NCBI RefSeq assembly: GCF_900109825.1
Contig: NZ_FOBL01000024.1
Span: forward strand, 1 to 37,802
Length of the DNA stretch: 37,802 nt
Direction of reading: 5' to 3'
DNA from: Alkalibacterium putridalgicola
GTDB taxonomy: Bacteria; Bacillota; Bacilli; Lactobacillales; Carnobacteriaceae_A
Positions 18,407-26,112 of this stretch are shown piece after piece (position 1 is the first letter of the stretch; each line of letters opens with the position of its first letter). The translations under genes and the position numbers were made by a program. The notes beneath the pieces are model-generated. The model was given only the letters and a program-made list of their open reading frames with translations. It ran no database searches and had not been told where the DNA came from.

Positions 18407-19351
18407 ATGATCGAAATTGAAAAGCCGGTAATAGAAACAGTTGAGATCAGTGAAGATGGAAAATTCGGTAAGTTTGTCGTCGAACCGCTTGAACGTGGTT
18501 ACGGGACAACGCTAGGAAATTCCCTGCGTCGAATTCTTTTGTCATCTTTGCCAGGTGCTGCCGTCACAACTTTACAGATCGATGGTGTTCTGCATGAATT
18601 CACTGCGATTGATGGTGTGGTTGAAGACGTCACTGCCATCATTTTAAACTTGAAAAAGCTCGCACTTAAATTGTATTCTGAAGAAACAAAAACCATTGAA
18701 ATCGATATTGAAGGGCCAGCTACTGTTACAGCGGCAGATATTATCTTCGACAGTGATGTTGAAATAATGAACCCTGATTTATATATTTGTACAGTCTCTG
18801 AAGGCGGACACTTGCATGCTCGCATGGAAGCGCAAAAAGGCAGAGGTTATGTACGTGCTGAACACAACAAACACGATGATATGCCGATTGGTGTTATGCC
18901 GGTTGATTCGATATATACCCCGATCAGCCGTGTGAATTACCATGTCGAAAATACACGTGTTGGAGAAAAAGAACAATATGACAAGTTAACGCTTGACGTC
19001 TGGACAGACGGATCGATTTCTCCAGAAGACGGTGTCAGTCTTGCCGCAAAAATCATGACTGAACACTTGAACATTTTTGTTAACCTGACAGAAGAAGCGC
19101 GTGAAGCAGAGATAATGGTCGAAAAAGAAGAAACACAAATGGAAAAAATGCTTGAGATGACAATCGAAGAGCTGGATCTGTCTGTGCGCTCTTATAACTG
19201 CTTGAAACGTGCCGGAATAAACACTGTTCAGGAATTAACGAATAAAACAGAACCAGAAATGATGAAGGTCCGCAACTTAGGACGTAAATCACTGGAAGAA
19301 GTAAAACTAAAACTTGGCGAGCTTGATTTAGGCTTACGCGAAGAAGAATAA
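18407..19351 (+). CDS. rpoA: RNA polymerase alpha subunit
   Basis: The 314-residue protein has the N-terminal dimerisation domain (with [20 protein letters not shown], residues about 24-43), an acidic linker, and the C-terminal DNA- and activator-binding domain ([20 protein letters not shown] to [15 protein letters not shown]). Normal length. AAAGGGG precedes the ATG. Confidence 0.98.
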   Translation: MIEIEKPVIETVEISEDGKFGKFVVEPLERGYGTTLGNSLRRILLSSLPGAAVTTLQIDGVLHEFTAIDGVVEDVTAIILNLKKLALKLYSEETKTIEIDIEGPATVTAADIIFDSDVEIMNPDLYICTVSEGGHLHARMEAQKGRGYVRAEHNKHDDMPIGVMPVDSIYTPISRVNYHVENTRVGEKEQYDKLTLDVWTDGSISPEDGVSLAAKIMTEHLNIFVNLTEEAREAEIMVEKEETQMEKMLEMTIEELDLSVRSYNCLKRAGINTVQELTNKTEPEMMKVRNLGRKSLEEVKLKLGELDLGLREEE

Positions 19352-19378
19352 TTTGTAGTTAAGGGAGGATTTCGACCA

Positions 19379-19795
19379 ATGGCTTATCGTAAATTAGGAC
19401 GTGTCAGTTCTCAACGTAAAGCAATGCTTCGTGATTTAACATCTGATTTGTTGATCAACGAACGTATTATTACAACTGTGACTCGTGCAAAAGAAGTTTC
19501 TTCAATTGCAGACAAAATGATCACATTAGGTAAACGTGGAGATTTACACGCTCGTCGTCAAGCTGCTGCTTTTGTACGTAACGAACTGGCAACTGTATCA
19601 GAAACTGAAGACGAAATCGTAGTACAAACGGTATTACAAAAATTATTTAACGACATTGCTCCTCGTTTTGCAGAACGCAATGGAGGATACACTCGTGTCT
19701 TGAAAATGGGACCTCGTCGTGGTGACGGTGCTCCAATGGCTGTTTTGGAATTAGTAGAAAAAACAGCAGTTTCAAGCGATGAAGACGCTGAATAA
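19379..19795 (+). CDS. rplQ: 50S ribosomal protein L17
   Basis: The product is 138 residues, about 15-20 longer than the Bacillus form because of a central insertion region ([20 protein letters not shown]) and an acidic end. The start [20 protein letters not shown] is diagnostic. It is the last gene of the superoperon. Confidence 0.97.
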   Translation: MAYRKLGRVSSQRKAMLRDLTSDLLINERIITTVTRAKEVSSIADKMITLGKRGDLHARRQAAAFVRNELATVSETEDEIVVQTVLQKLFNDIAPRFAERNGGYTRVLKMGPRRGDGAPMAVLELVEKTAVSSDEDAE

Positions 19796-20164
19796 TTAGA
19801 GTTTAATAGACTATAACCAAAACCACTTTTGGATGTATGATGAGCGTTATGATGATGGAATGTTTTTTTCCAAGTGTCTAGCTCAGTTTCTCCTGGGGAT
19901 GTCCTCAGGAGAAACACCATATATCGTAAAGTGTTTTTTTATTAGCTTGACCTTTCATTACATAGAAGGACCACTCGAACGTATTCATAAAATTTCTGAC
20001 TGTCTGAATCTAAAAGTTTCATAATTGTAAAGGGATACAAGCCGTTTTACTATTGTTATGCCAGGGTGTTTTTGGTAATCTTGTACTGTTGAGTAACTGT
20101 CAAGACACCTTGATGACTACTTAAAAATAAGGCTTGAGACTGAATAAAAAAGTTGAGGTAAATC
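19796..20164 (+). other. Intergenic region between rplQ and ecfA1 with a strong hairpin
   Basis: This 369-bp gap has no credible gene. It holds a 13-bp stem (19886-19898 with 19903-19915, loop ATGT, one G-U pair), followed 18 nt later by T7 (19934-19940), so it is not a standard terminator. A smaller CCAAAA/TTTTGG hairpin lies near 19817. No convincing -35/-10 pair was found for ecfA1, which may rely on read-through. Confidence 0.6.
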
Positions 20165-21004
20165 ATGACTGAAATCATACGTTTAGATAATATAACTTAT
20201 AAATATGATGATGAAGATCAGCGTCCTGCTTTACAGGATGTTTCTTTTTCTGTAAACTGGGGCGAATGGGTCGCTATCATTGGTCCCAACGGTTCCGGAA
20301 AATCCACGCTGGCAAAAACCATCAATGGCCTGATCGAACCGGACAGCGGTGAAGTCGAAGTCGGCGGCCTGATGCTCAATGAGAAGAACGTCTGGTCCAT
20401 CCGTGAAATGGTCGGGATGGTTTTTCAGAATCCCGATAACCAGTTTGTCGGGTCGACGGTCCAGGATGACGTGGCCTTCGGTCTGGAAAATCTTGGTATA
20501 CCACGAGATGAGATGATCGAACGTGTCAGGAATGCACTGGAAAAAGTTAATATGCTGGAATTCGCTGAACGGGAACCCGCCCGTCTTTCCGGTGGCCAGA
20601 AGCAGCGTGTGGCCATAGCCGGTATCGTGGCTTTGCGTCCGGCTATCATGATCCTTGACGAAGCGACGAGTATGCTTGATCCGCAGGGCCGTGAAGAAGT
20701 CCTGCGCACTGTGAAGGAAGTAAAGGAAGAAGAAAACCTGTCCGTGCTGTCGATCACACATGATATCGATGAAGCAGCTGCTGCGACACGTATCTTAGTG
20801 ATGAGAGATGGACAGATGATCCAGGAAGGCTCTCCTGAAAGCATCTTTTCCTATGGAGAGCAGCTGGTCGAAATGGGTCTGGATCTGCCTTTCCCTGAGC
20901 GTCTGAAGGCTTCACTGAAAAAACAGGGTCTCAACGTCCCGCACGATTATTTAACTGAAGAAGGGATGGTGGACTGGTTATGGACATCCGTTTCCAAGAT
21001 GTAG
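20165..21004 (+). CDS. ecfA1: ECF transporter ATPase EcfA1
   Basis: The 279-residue ABC ATPase has Walker A GPNGSGKST (residues 40-48), the Q-loop MVFQNPDNQ, signature LSGGQKQR (141-148) and Walker B IMILDEAT (161-168). With EcfA2 and EcfT it powers energy-coupling-factor uptake of vitamins and cofactors through exchangeable S components, none of which is in the window. It overlaps ecfA2 by 25 bp. Confidence 0.95.
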   Translation: MTEIIRLDNITYKYDDEDQRPALQDVSFSVNWGEWVAIIGPNGSGKSTLAKTINGLIEPDSGEVEVGGLMLNEKNVWSIREMVGMVFQNPDNQFVGSTVQDDVAFGLENLGIPRDEMIERVRNALEKVNMLEFAEREPARLSGGQKQRVAIAGIVALRPAIMILDEATSMLDPQGREEVLRTVKEVKEEENLSVLSITHDIDEAAAATRILVMRDGQMIQEGSPESIFSYGEQLVEMGLDLPFPERLKASLKKQGLNVPHDYLTEEGMVDWLWTSVSKM

Positions 21005-21855
21005 GGTATACCTACCAGAAAGGTACACCATTTGAAAGTAAAGCAATCTATGACATCGATTTGTCCATCAAGGACGGGTCATTTACCGCAATCGTCGGGC
21101 ATACCGGCAGCGGCAAGTCGACGGTGCTTCAGCATTTGAATGCCTTGAAGAAACCGACAGAAGGCACGGTAACGATCGGAGACCGTGTCATCACGAATCT
21201 GTCGGAAAACAAGGGACTGAAATCACTGCGTAAAAAAGTGGGGATCGTCTTTCAGTTTCCTGAAGCTCAGCTGTTTGAAGAAACAGTCGGCAAAGACATT
21301 GCTTTTGGTCCCAAAAACTTTGGTATGTCTGAAGAAGAAGGCCTTGAAAAAGCCCGCGAACTGCTGCCCTTAGTGGGACTGGACGAGACCTTCATGGAGC
21401 GTTCACCCTTCGATCTATCCGGAGGCCAGATGAGACGTGTCGCGATCGCGGGCGTCCTGGCTCTGGAGCCTGAGGTGCTGGTTTTAGATGAACCGACAGC
21501 CGGGCTGGATCCGCAGGGACGCAAAGAAGTCATGAACATGTTCCATAGTTTATATAAAAACAAAGGTCTGACGATCGTACTTGTCACGCACCAGATGGAT
21601 GACGTCGCTGAATATGCCGATCACATGATCGTGCTGGAAAAAGGGACAGTCATGAAAGAAGGTCATCCCAGAGAAATATTCAAAGAAGCCGGCTGGCTGG
21701 CAAGCATGCAGCTCGGTGTCCCGTCTACCGTGAAATTCGCGCATGAACTGGAAGAGAAGTTCGAGTGGACATTCGATCCACTGCCTCTGACGACGGATGA
21801 ACTGGCTGCACAGATCATCGAGAAACTCCCGACTAGAGGGGGGGCATCTGTATGA
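20980..21855 (+). CDS. ecfA2: ECF transporter ATPase EcfA2
   Basis: The 291-residue ABC ATPase has Walker A GHTGSGKST (40-48), signature LSGGQMRR (146-153) and Walker B VLVLDEPTAGLDP (166-178). The ATG lies within the end of ecfA1. Its own stop overlaps the ecfT start in ATGA, so the three are translationally coupled. It forms the ATPase heterodimer with EcfA1. Confidence 0.95.
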   Translation: MDIRFQDVGYTYQKGTPFESKAIYDIDLSIKDGSFTAIVGHTGSGKSTVLQHLNALKKPTEGTVTIGDRVITNLSENKGLKSLRKKVGIVFQFPEAQLFEETVGKDIAFGPKNFGMSEEEGLEKARELLPLVGLDETFMERSPFDLSGGQMRRVAIAGVLALEPEVLVLDEPTAGLDPQGRKEVMNMFHSLYKNKGLTIVLVTHQMDDVAEYADHMIVLEKGTVMKEGHPREIFKEAGWLASMQLGVPSTVKFAHELEEKFEWTFDPLPLTTDELAAQIIEKLPTRGGASV

Positions 21856-22649
21856 TGGATAAACTGATTTTCGGACGCTACATTCCCGGTGATTCTCTGA
21901 TCCACAGACTGGATCCGCGAACGAAACTTTTAGGTGCTATCTGGTTCATCATTATCATCTTTTTGGCGAACAACTGGTTATCTTATGTCGTACTGATCGC
22001 TTTCGTGCTGACAGCTGTAAAACTTTCTGAAATCAATCCGAAGTTCTTTATCAATGGAGTGAAACCGCTCATCTGGCTGATCCTGTTTACGGTCATCCTC
22101 CAGATCCTCTTTACGAGTGGACAGACGATCTGGTTCCGATTCGGACCGGTCGTCATCTCGCAGGAAGGCGTACTGAACGGGGTCTTCATCTTCTTCCGTT
22201 TCGTCCTCATCATTTTCATGTCGACGATCCTGACACTGACAACGATGCCGCTCTCGCTGACAGATGCGATAGAATTTCTTTTGCGTCCATTTGCGGCTAT
22301 TAAAGTACCGGTGCATGAAATCGCGCTGATGCTGTCGATCGCTTTACGTTTCGTTCCGACATTGATGGATGAGACCGAGAAGATCATGAACGCCCAGCGT
22401 GCACGGGGGATCGATTTTGGTGAAGGCAACATTTATGAACAGATGAAATCGATCGTTCCACTGCTGATCCCGCTGTTCGTCAGCTCTTTCAACAGGGCTG
22501 AAGAACTTGCGACTGCTATGGAAGCCCGAGGCTACAAAGGCGGCGAAGGCCGTACGAAATTCCGTAAACTGTCCTGGGAAGGCCGGGATACAACGGTTAT
22601 GATTGCTTTTGCTGTACTTTCCGGTGTATTATTTGTATTAAGAACATAA
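21852..22649 (+). CDS. ecfT: ECF transporter transmembrane subunit EcfT
   Basis: The 265-residue membrane protein has several hydrophobic helices and the two Ala-Arg-Gly coupling motifs (RARGIDFG at 183-190; MEARGYKGG at 223-231) by which EcfT engages the two ATPases. The DPRTKLLGA segment near the N terminus is also typical. A canonical terminator follows at 22655. Confidence 0.95.
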   Translation: MMDKLIFGRYIPGDSLIHRLDPRTKLLGAIWFIIIIFLANNWLSYVVLIAFVLTAVKLSEINPKFFINGVKPLIWLILFTVILQILFTSGQTIWFRFGPVVISQEGVLNGVFIFFRFVLIIFMSTILTLTTMPLSLTDAIEFLLRPFAAIKVPVHEIALMLSIALRFVPTLMDETEKIMNAQRARGIDFGEGNIYEQMKSIVPLLIPLFVSSFNRAEELATAMEARGYKGGEGRTKFRKLSWEGRDTTVMIAFAVLSGVLFVLRT

Positions 22650-22654
22650 TGTGG

Positions 22655-22685
22655 AAGGATAAAGATGAGAATCTTTATCCTTTTT
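22655..22685 (+). terminator. Intrinsic terminator of the ecf operon
   Basis: AAGGATAAAGAT (22655-22666) and ATCTTTATCCTT (22671-22682) form a perfect 12-bp stem with loop GAGA, followed by a T-run. It lies 6 nt after the ecfT stop. Confidence 0.92.
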
Positions 22686-22751
22686 CCTATATATTGGAAG
22701 GAAGATACGCGTCTGCTGACGTGTATCCGCATGATGAAGAGCTTGATCGGG

Positions 22752-22786
22752 ATAAGGTCTTGATTAGGCGTACTCGCCTAATCATT
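22752..22786. repeat. Left flanking hairpin motif of repeat array B
   Basis: ATAAGGTCT (22752-22760) is followed by a perfect hairpin ATTAGGCG-TACT-CGCCTAAT (22763-22782). The same arrangement, ATAAGGTCT then a GATT-GGC...GCC-AATC hairpin, recurs on the other side of the array at 23314-23344. Confidence 0.75.
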
Positions 22787-23280
22787 CAGCTTGAGTAATG
22801 CCAATGAAGGGCTGATTGGACGTGCTCAGGATATAAACAGTCTGAGCACTGCCAATGAGGCGCGCATTCAGCGTACTCGGGACAGAAAGAGCTTGGGTAA
22901 TGCCATTGAAGGGCGCATTGAACGTACTCAGCACAGAATGAGTGTGGGTAATGCCAATGAAGGGCACATTGGACGTACTCACCACAGAATCAGTTTGAGC
23001 GATGCCAATGAAGGGCGCATTGGACGTACTCAGCACAGAATGGGCGTGAGTAATGCCAATGAAGCGCGCATTCAGCGTACTCGGGACAGAAAGAGCTTGG
23101 ATAATGCCAATGAAGGGCGCATTGAACGTACTCAGAATAGAAAGAGCTTGGGTAATGCCAATGAGGCGCGCATTCGACGTACTCACCACAGGATCAGTTT
23201 GAGCGATGCCAATGAAGCGCTGATTCGACGTACTCACCACAGAATAAGTTTGAGTAATGCCAATGAAGCGCTCTCAAACG
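22787..23280. repeat. 51-bp tandem repeat array B
   Basis: TGCCAATGA (TGCCATTGA in one unit) recurs ten times at exactly 51-bp spacing (22799, 22850, 22901, 22952, 23003, 23054, 23105, 23156, 23207, 23258). Units differ by a limited set of alternatives combined in different ways (CAGCGTACTCGGGAC, GAACGTACTCAGCAC, GGACGTACTCACCAC), a mosaic pattern that suggests exchange between units. Frames are open on both strands, but amino acids are not conserved, and no start site with ribosome binding site exists. Not a CRISPR: there are no unique spacers. Confidence 0.95.
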
Positions 23281-23313
23281 AGCTCAGTTAATATTCAGAT
23301 TAACTAGGATCTA

Positions 23314-23344
23314 ATAAGGTCTGGATTCGGCTTCAGCCGAATCC
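23314..23344. repeat. Right flanking hairpin motif of repeat array B
   Basis: ATAAGGTCT (23314-23322) is followed by the perfect hairpin GGATTCGGCT-TC-AGCCGAATCC (23323-23344). It matches the left motif in spacing and in the conserved GATT-GGC/GCC-AATC arms. No T-run follows, so it is not a typical terminator. Confidence 0.75.
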
Positions 23345-23413
23345 CACCTATCTAAAAGAACATACTCTACATACAATAAAAGCATCTTTAGCAAACAGAA
23401 AAGGAAGATAACG

Positions 23414-24199
23414 ATGACGGGTTTGAGGTACAAGGCAAAAATCATTTACGACGGCACCCACTTTTCCGGCTACCAGATACAGCCGGACGAGCGAACGGTC
23501 CAGGGGGATCTGGAAAAAGTACTCACTAAAATAGCCAAAGGAGAAAACGTCCGGGTACACGGTGCGGGGCGGACAGATGCCGGCGTCCATGCCAGAGGAC
23601 AGATCATTCACTTTGATTTTCCTTTTGAAATCGATCCAGTGGGACTCATGACAGGCATGAATTCCGGAACGACGTCTGAAATCACCATTCTGGACATGGA
23701 ACGTGTGGAAGATTCCTTTCATGCACGTTACCTGGCCAAAGGGAAAAAATATACGTATCGCGTCGATAACAACCGGTTTCGCGATCCGTTTTTGAGACAC
23801 TACAGCCATCATCACCGCTACCCGATGACCATAGAAAAAGTAGAGCAGGCGCTCAACCAGCTGGTCGGGAGACACGACTTCACAAGTTTCGCCTCCACTC
23901 ATTCAGACAAGGAAGACAAAGTCCGGACCATCTACCAGGCATCAGTCAAAATGGACGAAGACACGAACGAGTGGGTCTTTACTTTCGTAGGGAACGGCTT
24001 TTTGTACAATATGATCCGAATCCTGATGGGAACACTGCTACAGGTCGCTGACGGACGACGTGAGCCGGAAGAGATAAAAGCAATCATTGCTGCCAAAGAC
24101 AGAGAAGCAGCCGGACCGACATTATCACCTTCAGGCCTGTGTATGGAAACTGTCTACTATGATACAGAGGAAATTCCAGGATACAACAAGGAGGGGTAA
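23414..24199 (+). CDS. truA: tRNA pseudouridine synthase A
   Basis: The 261-residue enzyme isomerises uridines 38-40 in the tRNA anticodon stem. GAGRTDAGVHA (50-60) contains the catalytic Asp55; other family segments are IIYDGTHFSGYQIQP, KGKKYTYRVDN and FVGNGFLYNMIRILMGTLL. An AGGAAG site precedes the ATG. In many Firmicutes truA follows ecfT and precedes rplM-rpsI; here array B intervenes before it, and rplM-rpsI do not follow. Confidence 0.96.
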   Translation: MTGLRYKAKIIYDGTHFSGYQIQPDERTVQGDLEKVLTKIAKGENVRVHGAGRTDAGVHARGQIIHFDFPFEIDPVGLMTGMNSGTTSEITILDMERVEDSFHARYLAKGKKYTYRVDNNRFRDPFLRHYSHHHRYPMTIEKVEQALNQLVGRHDFTSFASTHSDKEDKVRTIYQASVKMDEDTNEWVFTFVGNGFLYNMIRILMGTLLQVADGRREPEEIKAIIAAKDREAAGPTLSPSGLCMETVYYDTEEIPGYNKEG

Positions 24200-24202
24200 G
24201 CG

Positions 24203-24946
24203 ATGATCCATAGACAATACAACGTCACGGGCCACATGATCGATGCTTCATTCTCAGAAAAAGAAGTGACTGACATCTTCATCCCACTGCTGGAGAAGCT
24301 GGTCAAACTAAAACTGGATAAAAGGGACCGCGTGATCGTTTATCTGGCTGCACCGCCGGGAGCGGGAAAAACGACCTTATCCTTGTTTCTCGAAGACCTT
24401 TACAAAGAACAGGATCATCTATTCAGTTTTCAGTCGGTTGCCATGGACGGCTTTCATCATTATAATGCTTATCTGGAAAGCCATACTGTTACGAGAAAAG
24501 GCCATGAGGAGCGTTTAAAGGATTTTAAGGGCATACCCGAATCGTTTGACTTAAATACCTTAAAAGAGAAAATAGAGGCGCTCAGACAGGAGGAATCCAT
24601 TGAGTGGCCGACGTATGACCGGACACGTCATGATGTCTCCGAAGAAACGGTCGAAGTGGATGCGGATATCGTTCTGATCGAAGGGAATTATCTGCTGCTG
24701 GATAAAGAAGGATGGCGTGAATTGAAAGAGTATGCTGATTATACGATTTTTATCGATACGACACTGGACAGACTTGAAAAACGTCTGATCGACAGAAAAC
24801 AGCTGGGGGGTACGAGCCTGGAAAAAGCCGTCGACCATTATAATAAAACAGATAAAGTCAATGCCGAGCTTGTACTGGCTCAGTCCATGGATGCGGATCT
24901 TAAACTCTATCTGACTTCTGAAGGCTTCTCCAGATCAGCTGAATAA
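24203..24946 (+). CDS. P-loop nucleoside/nucleotide kinase-like protein (uridine kinase/PRK superfamily)
   Basis: This 247-residue protein has Walker A AAPPGAGKTT (49-58), the segment AMDGFHHYN (80-88), WPTYDR (135-140) and LIEGNYLLL (158-166), in the order seen in the phosphoribulokinase, uridine kinase and pantothenate kinase superfamily. The substrate cannot be read from the sequence; related proteins are annotated as nucleoside/nucleotide kinases or YggC-like. GGAGGGG and the ATG lie right after truA (3-nt gap), so it is probably cotranscribed with truA. Confidence 0.8.
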   Translation: MIHRQYNVTGHMIDASFSEKEVTDIFIPLLEKLVKLKLDKRDRVIVYLAAPPGAGKTTLSLFLEDLYKEQDHLFSFQSVAMDGFHHYNAYLESHTVTRKGHEERLKDFKGIPESFDLNTLKEKIEALRQEESIEWPTYDRTRHDVSEETVEVDADIVLIEGNYLLLDKEGWRELKEYADYTIFIDTTLDRLEKRLIDRKQLGGTSLEKAVDHYNKTDKVNAELVLAQSMDADLKLYLTSEGFSRSAE

Positions 24947-25161
24947 GAATCAGAATAAAGCGGCGACCGTTGGTTACGTAAACTGGAAATCTAAAAGACG
25001 TATTCAACGGCTAATGATCACTCATGTCGTTGTGTATGTCTTTTCGGTTTGATAAGAGAAACTGGGAAGAGGTTTCGGCTTATGGCATATGCTTTGTAAC
25101 TGGACGTTTTTTGTATTTAAATAAGAATAAGAGAAACACCGAATCAGAAGGAGGGCCCTTT

Positions 25162-25779
25162 TTGGGAGAGAACCTGAATGATAAAATTAAAAAGCGTTAT
25201 GACCGGGTATCACGTGTCTATGACTCGATGGACAAGATGATGAAAGACAGCTGGCGAAAGGATATGCTGCAGGAAGTTGAAGGAAAGGTTCTGGAAGCAG
25301 GGATCGGAACAGGTGCCAATCTGCCGTATTATCCTGCAGGCATTGAACTGACCGGCATCGATTTCAGCCCGAAAATGCTTGAACATGCCAGAAAGAAGCT
25401 CGATACACTGACTTTGCCTTATACAGTGACACTCGAAGAAATGGATATCCAGCAGCTGGACTTTCCGGATGATACGTTTGATTATGTCGTCACCACCTGC
25501 GTTTTCTGTTCGGTCCCGGACCCGGTGAAAGGGTTGAAAGAGCTGGGCAGAGTCTGCAAACCCGATGGGAAGATTTTGATGCTGGAACATATGCGCAGTG
25601 AAAATGAAGCGGTCGGCAAGGCGATGGATCTCTTTAACCCGCTGGCGGTCAATACGTGGGGAGCAAACATCAACAGGAAAACACTGGAAAATATCAATAA
25701 GGCTGGTCTAAAGATCGAACAGAAAGAGAATCTTTTCTCAACCATTGTAAGGAAGATCGTGGTGAAACCAGAGTTGTGA
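25162..25779 (+). CDS. Class I SAM-dependent methyltransferase (UbiE-like)
   Basis: The 205-residue protein has SAM-binding motif I VLEAGIGTG (43-51), the acidic residue in TGIDFSPKML (Asp67), and FPDDTFDYVVTTCVF (101-115), followed by LKELGRVCKPDGKILMLEHM. The frame extends to 25024, but AGGAGGG lies 7 nt before the TTG at 25162, and the upstream 46 residues look non-coding, so TTG is chosen. Relatives methylate quinones or phospholipids; the substrate here is unknown. A terminator follows. Confidence 0.82.
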   Translation: MGENLNDKIKKRYDRVSRVYDSMDKMMKDSWRKDMLQEVEGKVLEAGIGTGANLPYYPAGIELTGIDFSPKMLEHARKKLDTLTLPYTVTLEEMDIQQLDFPDDTFDYVVTTCVFCSVPDPVKGLKELGRVCKPDGKILMLEHMRSENEAVGKAMDLFNPLAVNTWGANINRKTLENINKAGLKIEQKENLFSTIVRKIVVKPEL

Positions 25780-25817
25780 AGTCTGAAAATAAACAAGTCA
25801 AGGGCACTCAATCTCTA

Positions 25818-25843
25818 AAAAAGACTGATGAACCAGTCTTTTT
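25818..25843 (+). terminator. Intrinsic terminator after the methyltransferase gene
   Basis: AAAAAGACTG (25818-25827) and CAGTCTTTTT (25834-25843) form a perfect 10-bp stem with a 6-nt loop, the 3' arm being the T-run. The A-rich 5' arm lets it work in both directions. Confidence 0.85.
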
Positions 25844-25955
25844 ATGAAAACACCGTCCCGGATTTAAATGAGGGGATGGAGGAAAAGGCATTTAAAAAGA
25901 TTTTTATATACAATTTGTCATGATGATACAGTCTTGTAACATCCATTGTTTGTTT

Positions 25956-26000
25956 TGTTACAGAAACTAAATAAAGTTTCACCCATGTTTATGCTATACT
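25956..26000 (+). promoter_or_regulatory. Promoter and candidate WalR-type site of the first M23 gene
   Basis: The extended -10 TGCTATACT (25992-26000) lies in TGTTTATGCTATACT, identical to that of the second M23 gene. TGTTAC followed by N5 and CTAAAT begins at 25956, 39 bp upstream of the -10, the same spacing as in the paralogue. It resembles one half of the WalR/VicR consensus TGTWAH-N5-TGTWAH; the second half is poor. PcsB-like hydrolases are WalRK targets in related bacteria. Confidence 0.5.
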
Positions 26001-26112
26001 CATACGAGTGGAGAAAATAAAGGTATGAATAACAATGTTTCATATCTACACCGGTAAGGATATTAGCATAAAATTAACTTAAATCACTTTTATAGAATGG
26101 GGAGCTTTCTTT

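Noticed and set aside
19796-20164. Riboswitch before the ECF transporter genes
   Set aside because: The stretch shows one strong hairpin, but none of the conserved cores I know for cobalamin, TPP, FMN or similar riboswitches, and the ECF core module is normally not riboswitch-controlled.
22787-23280. Array B as a CRISPR
   Set aside because: Units are full-length similar with no unique spacers, the period is exact, and no cas genes are in the window.
22782-23291. Open frames on both strands through array B
   Set aside because: Both result from the 51-bp period. Amino-acid changes occur freely in both frames, and no start with a ribosome binding site is present.
25024-25161. N-terminal extension of the methyltransferase
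   Set aside because: AGGAGGG directly before the TTG at 25162 and lack of family similarity upstream favour the shorter protein.
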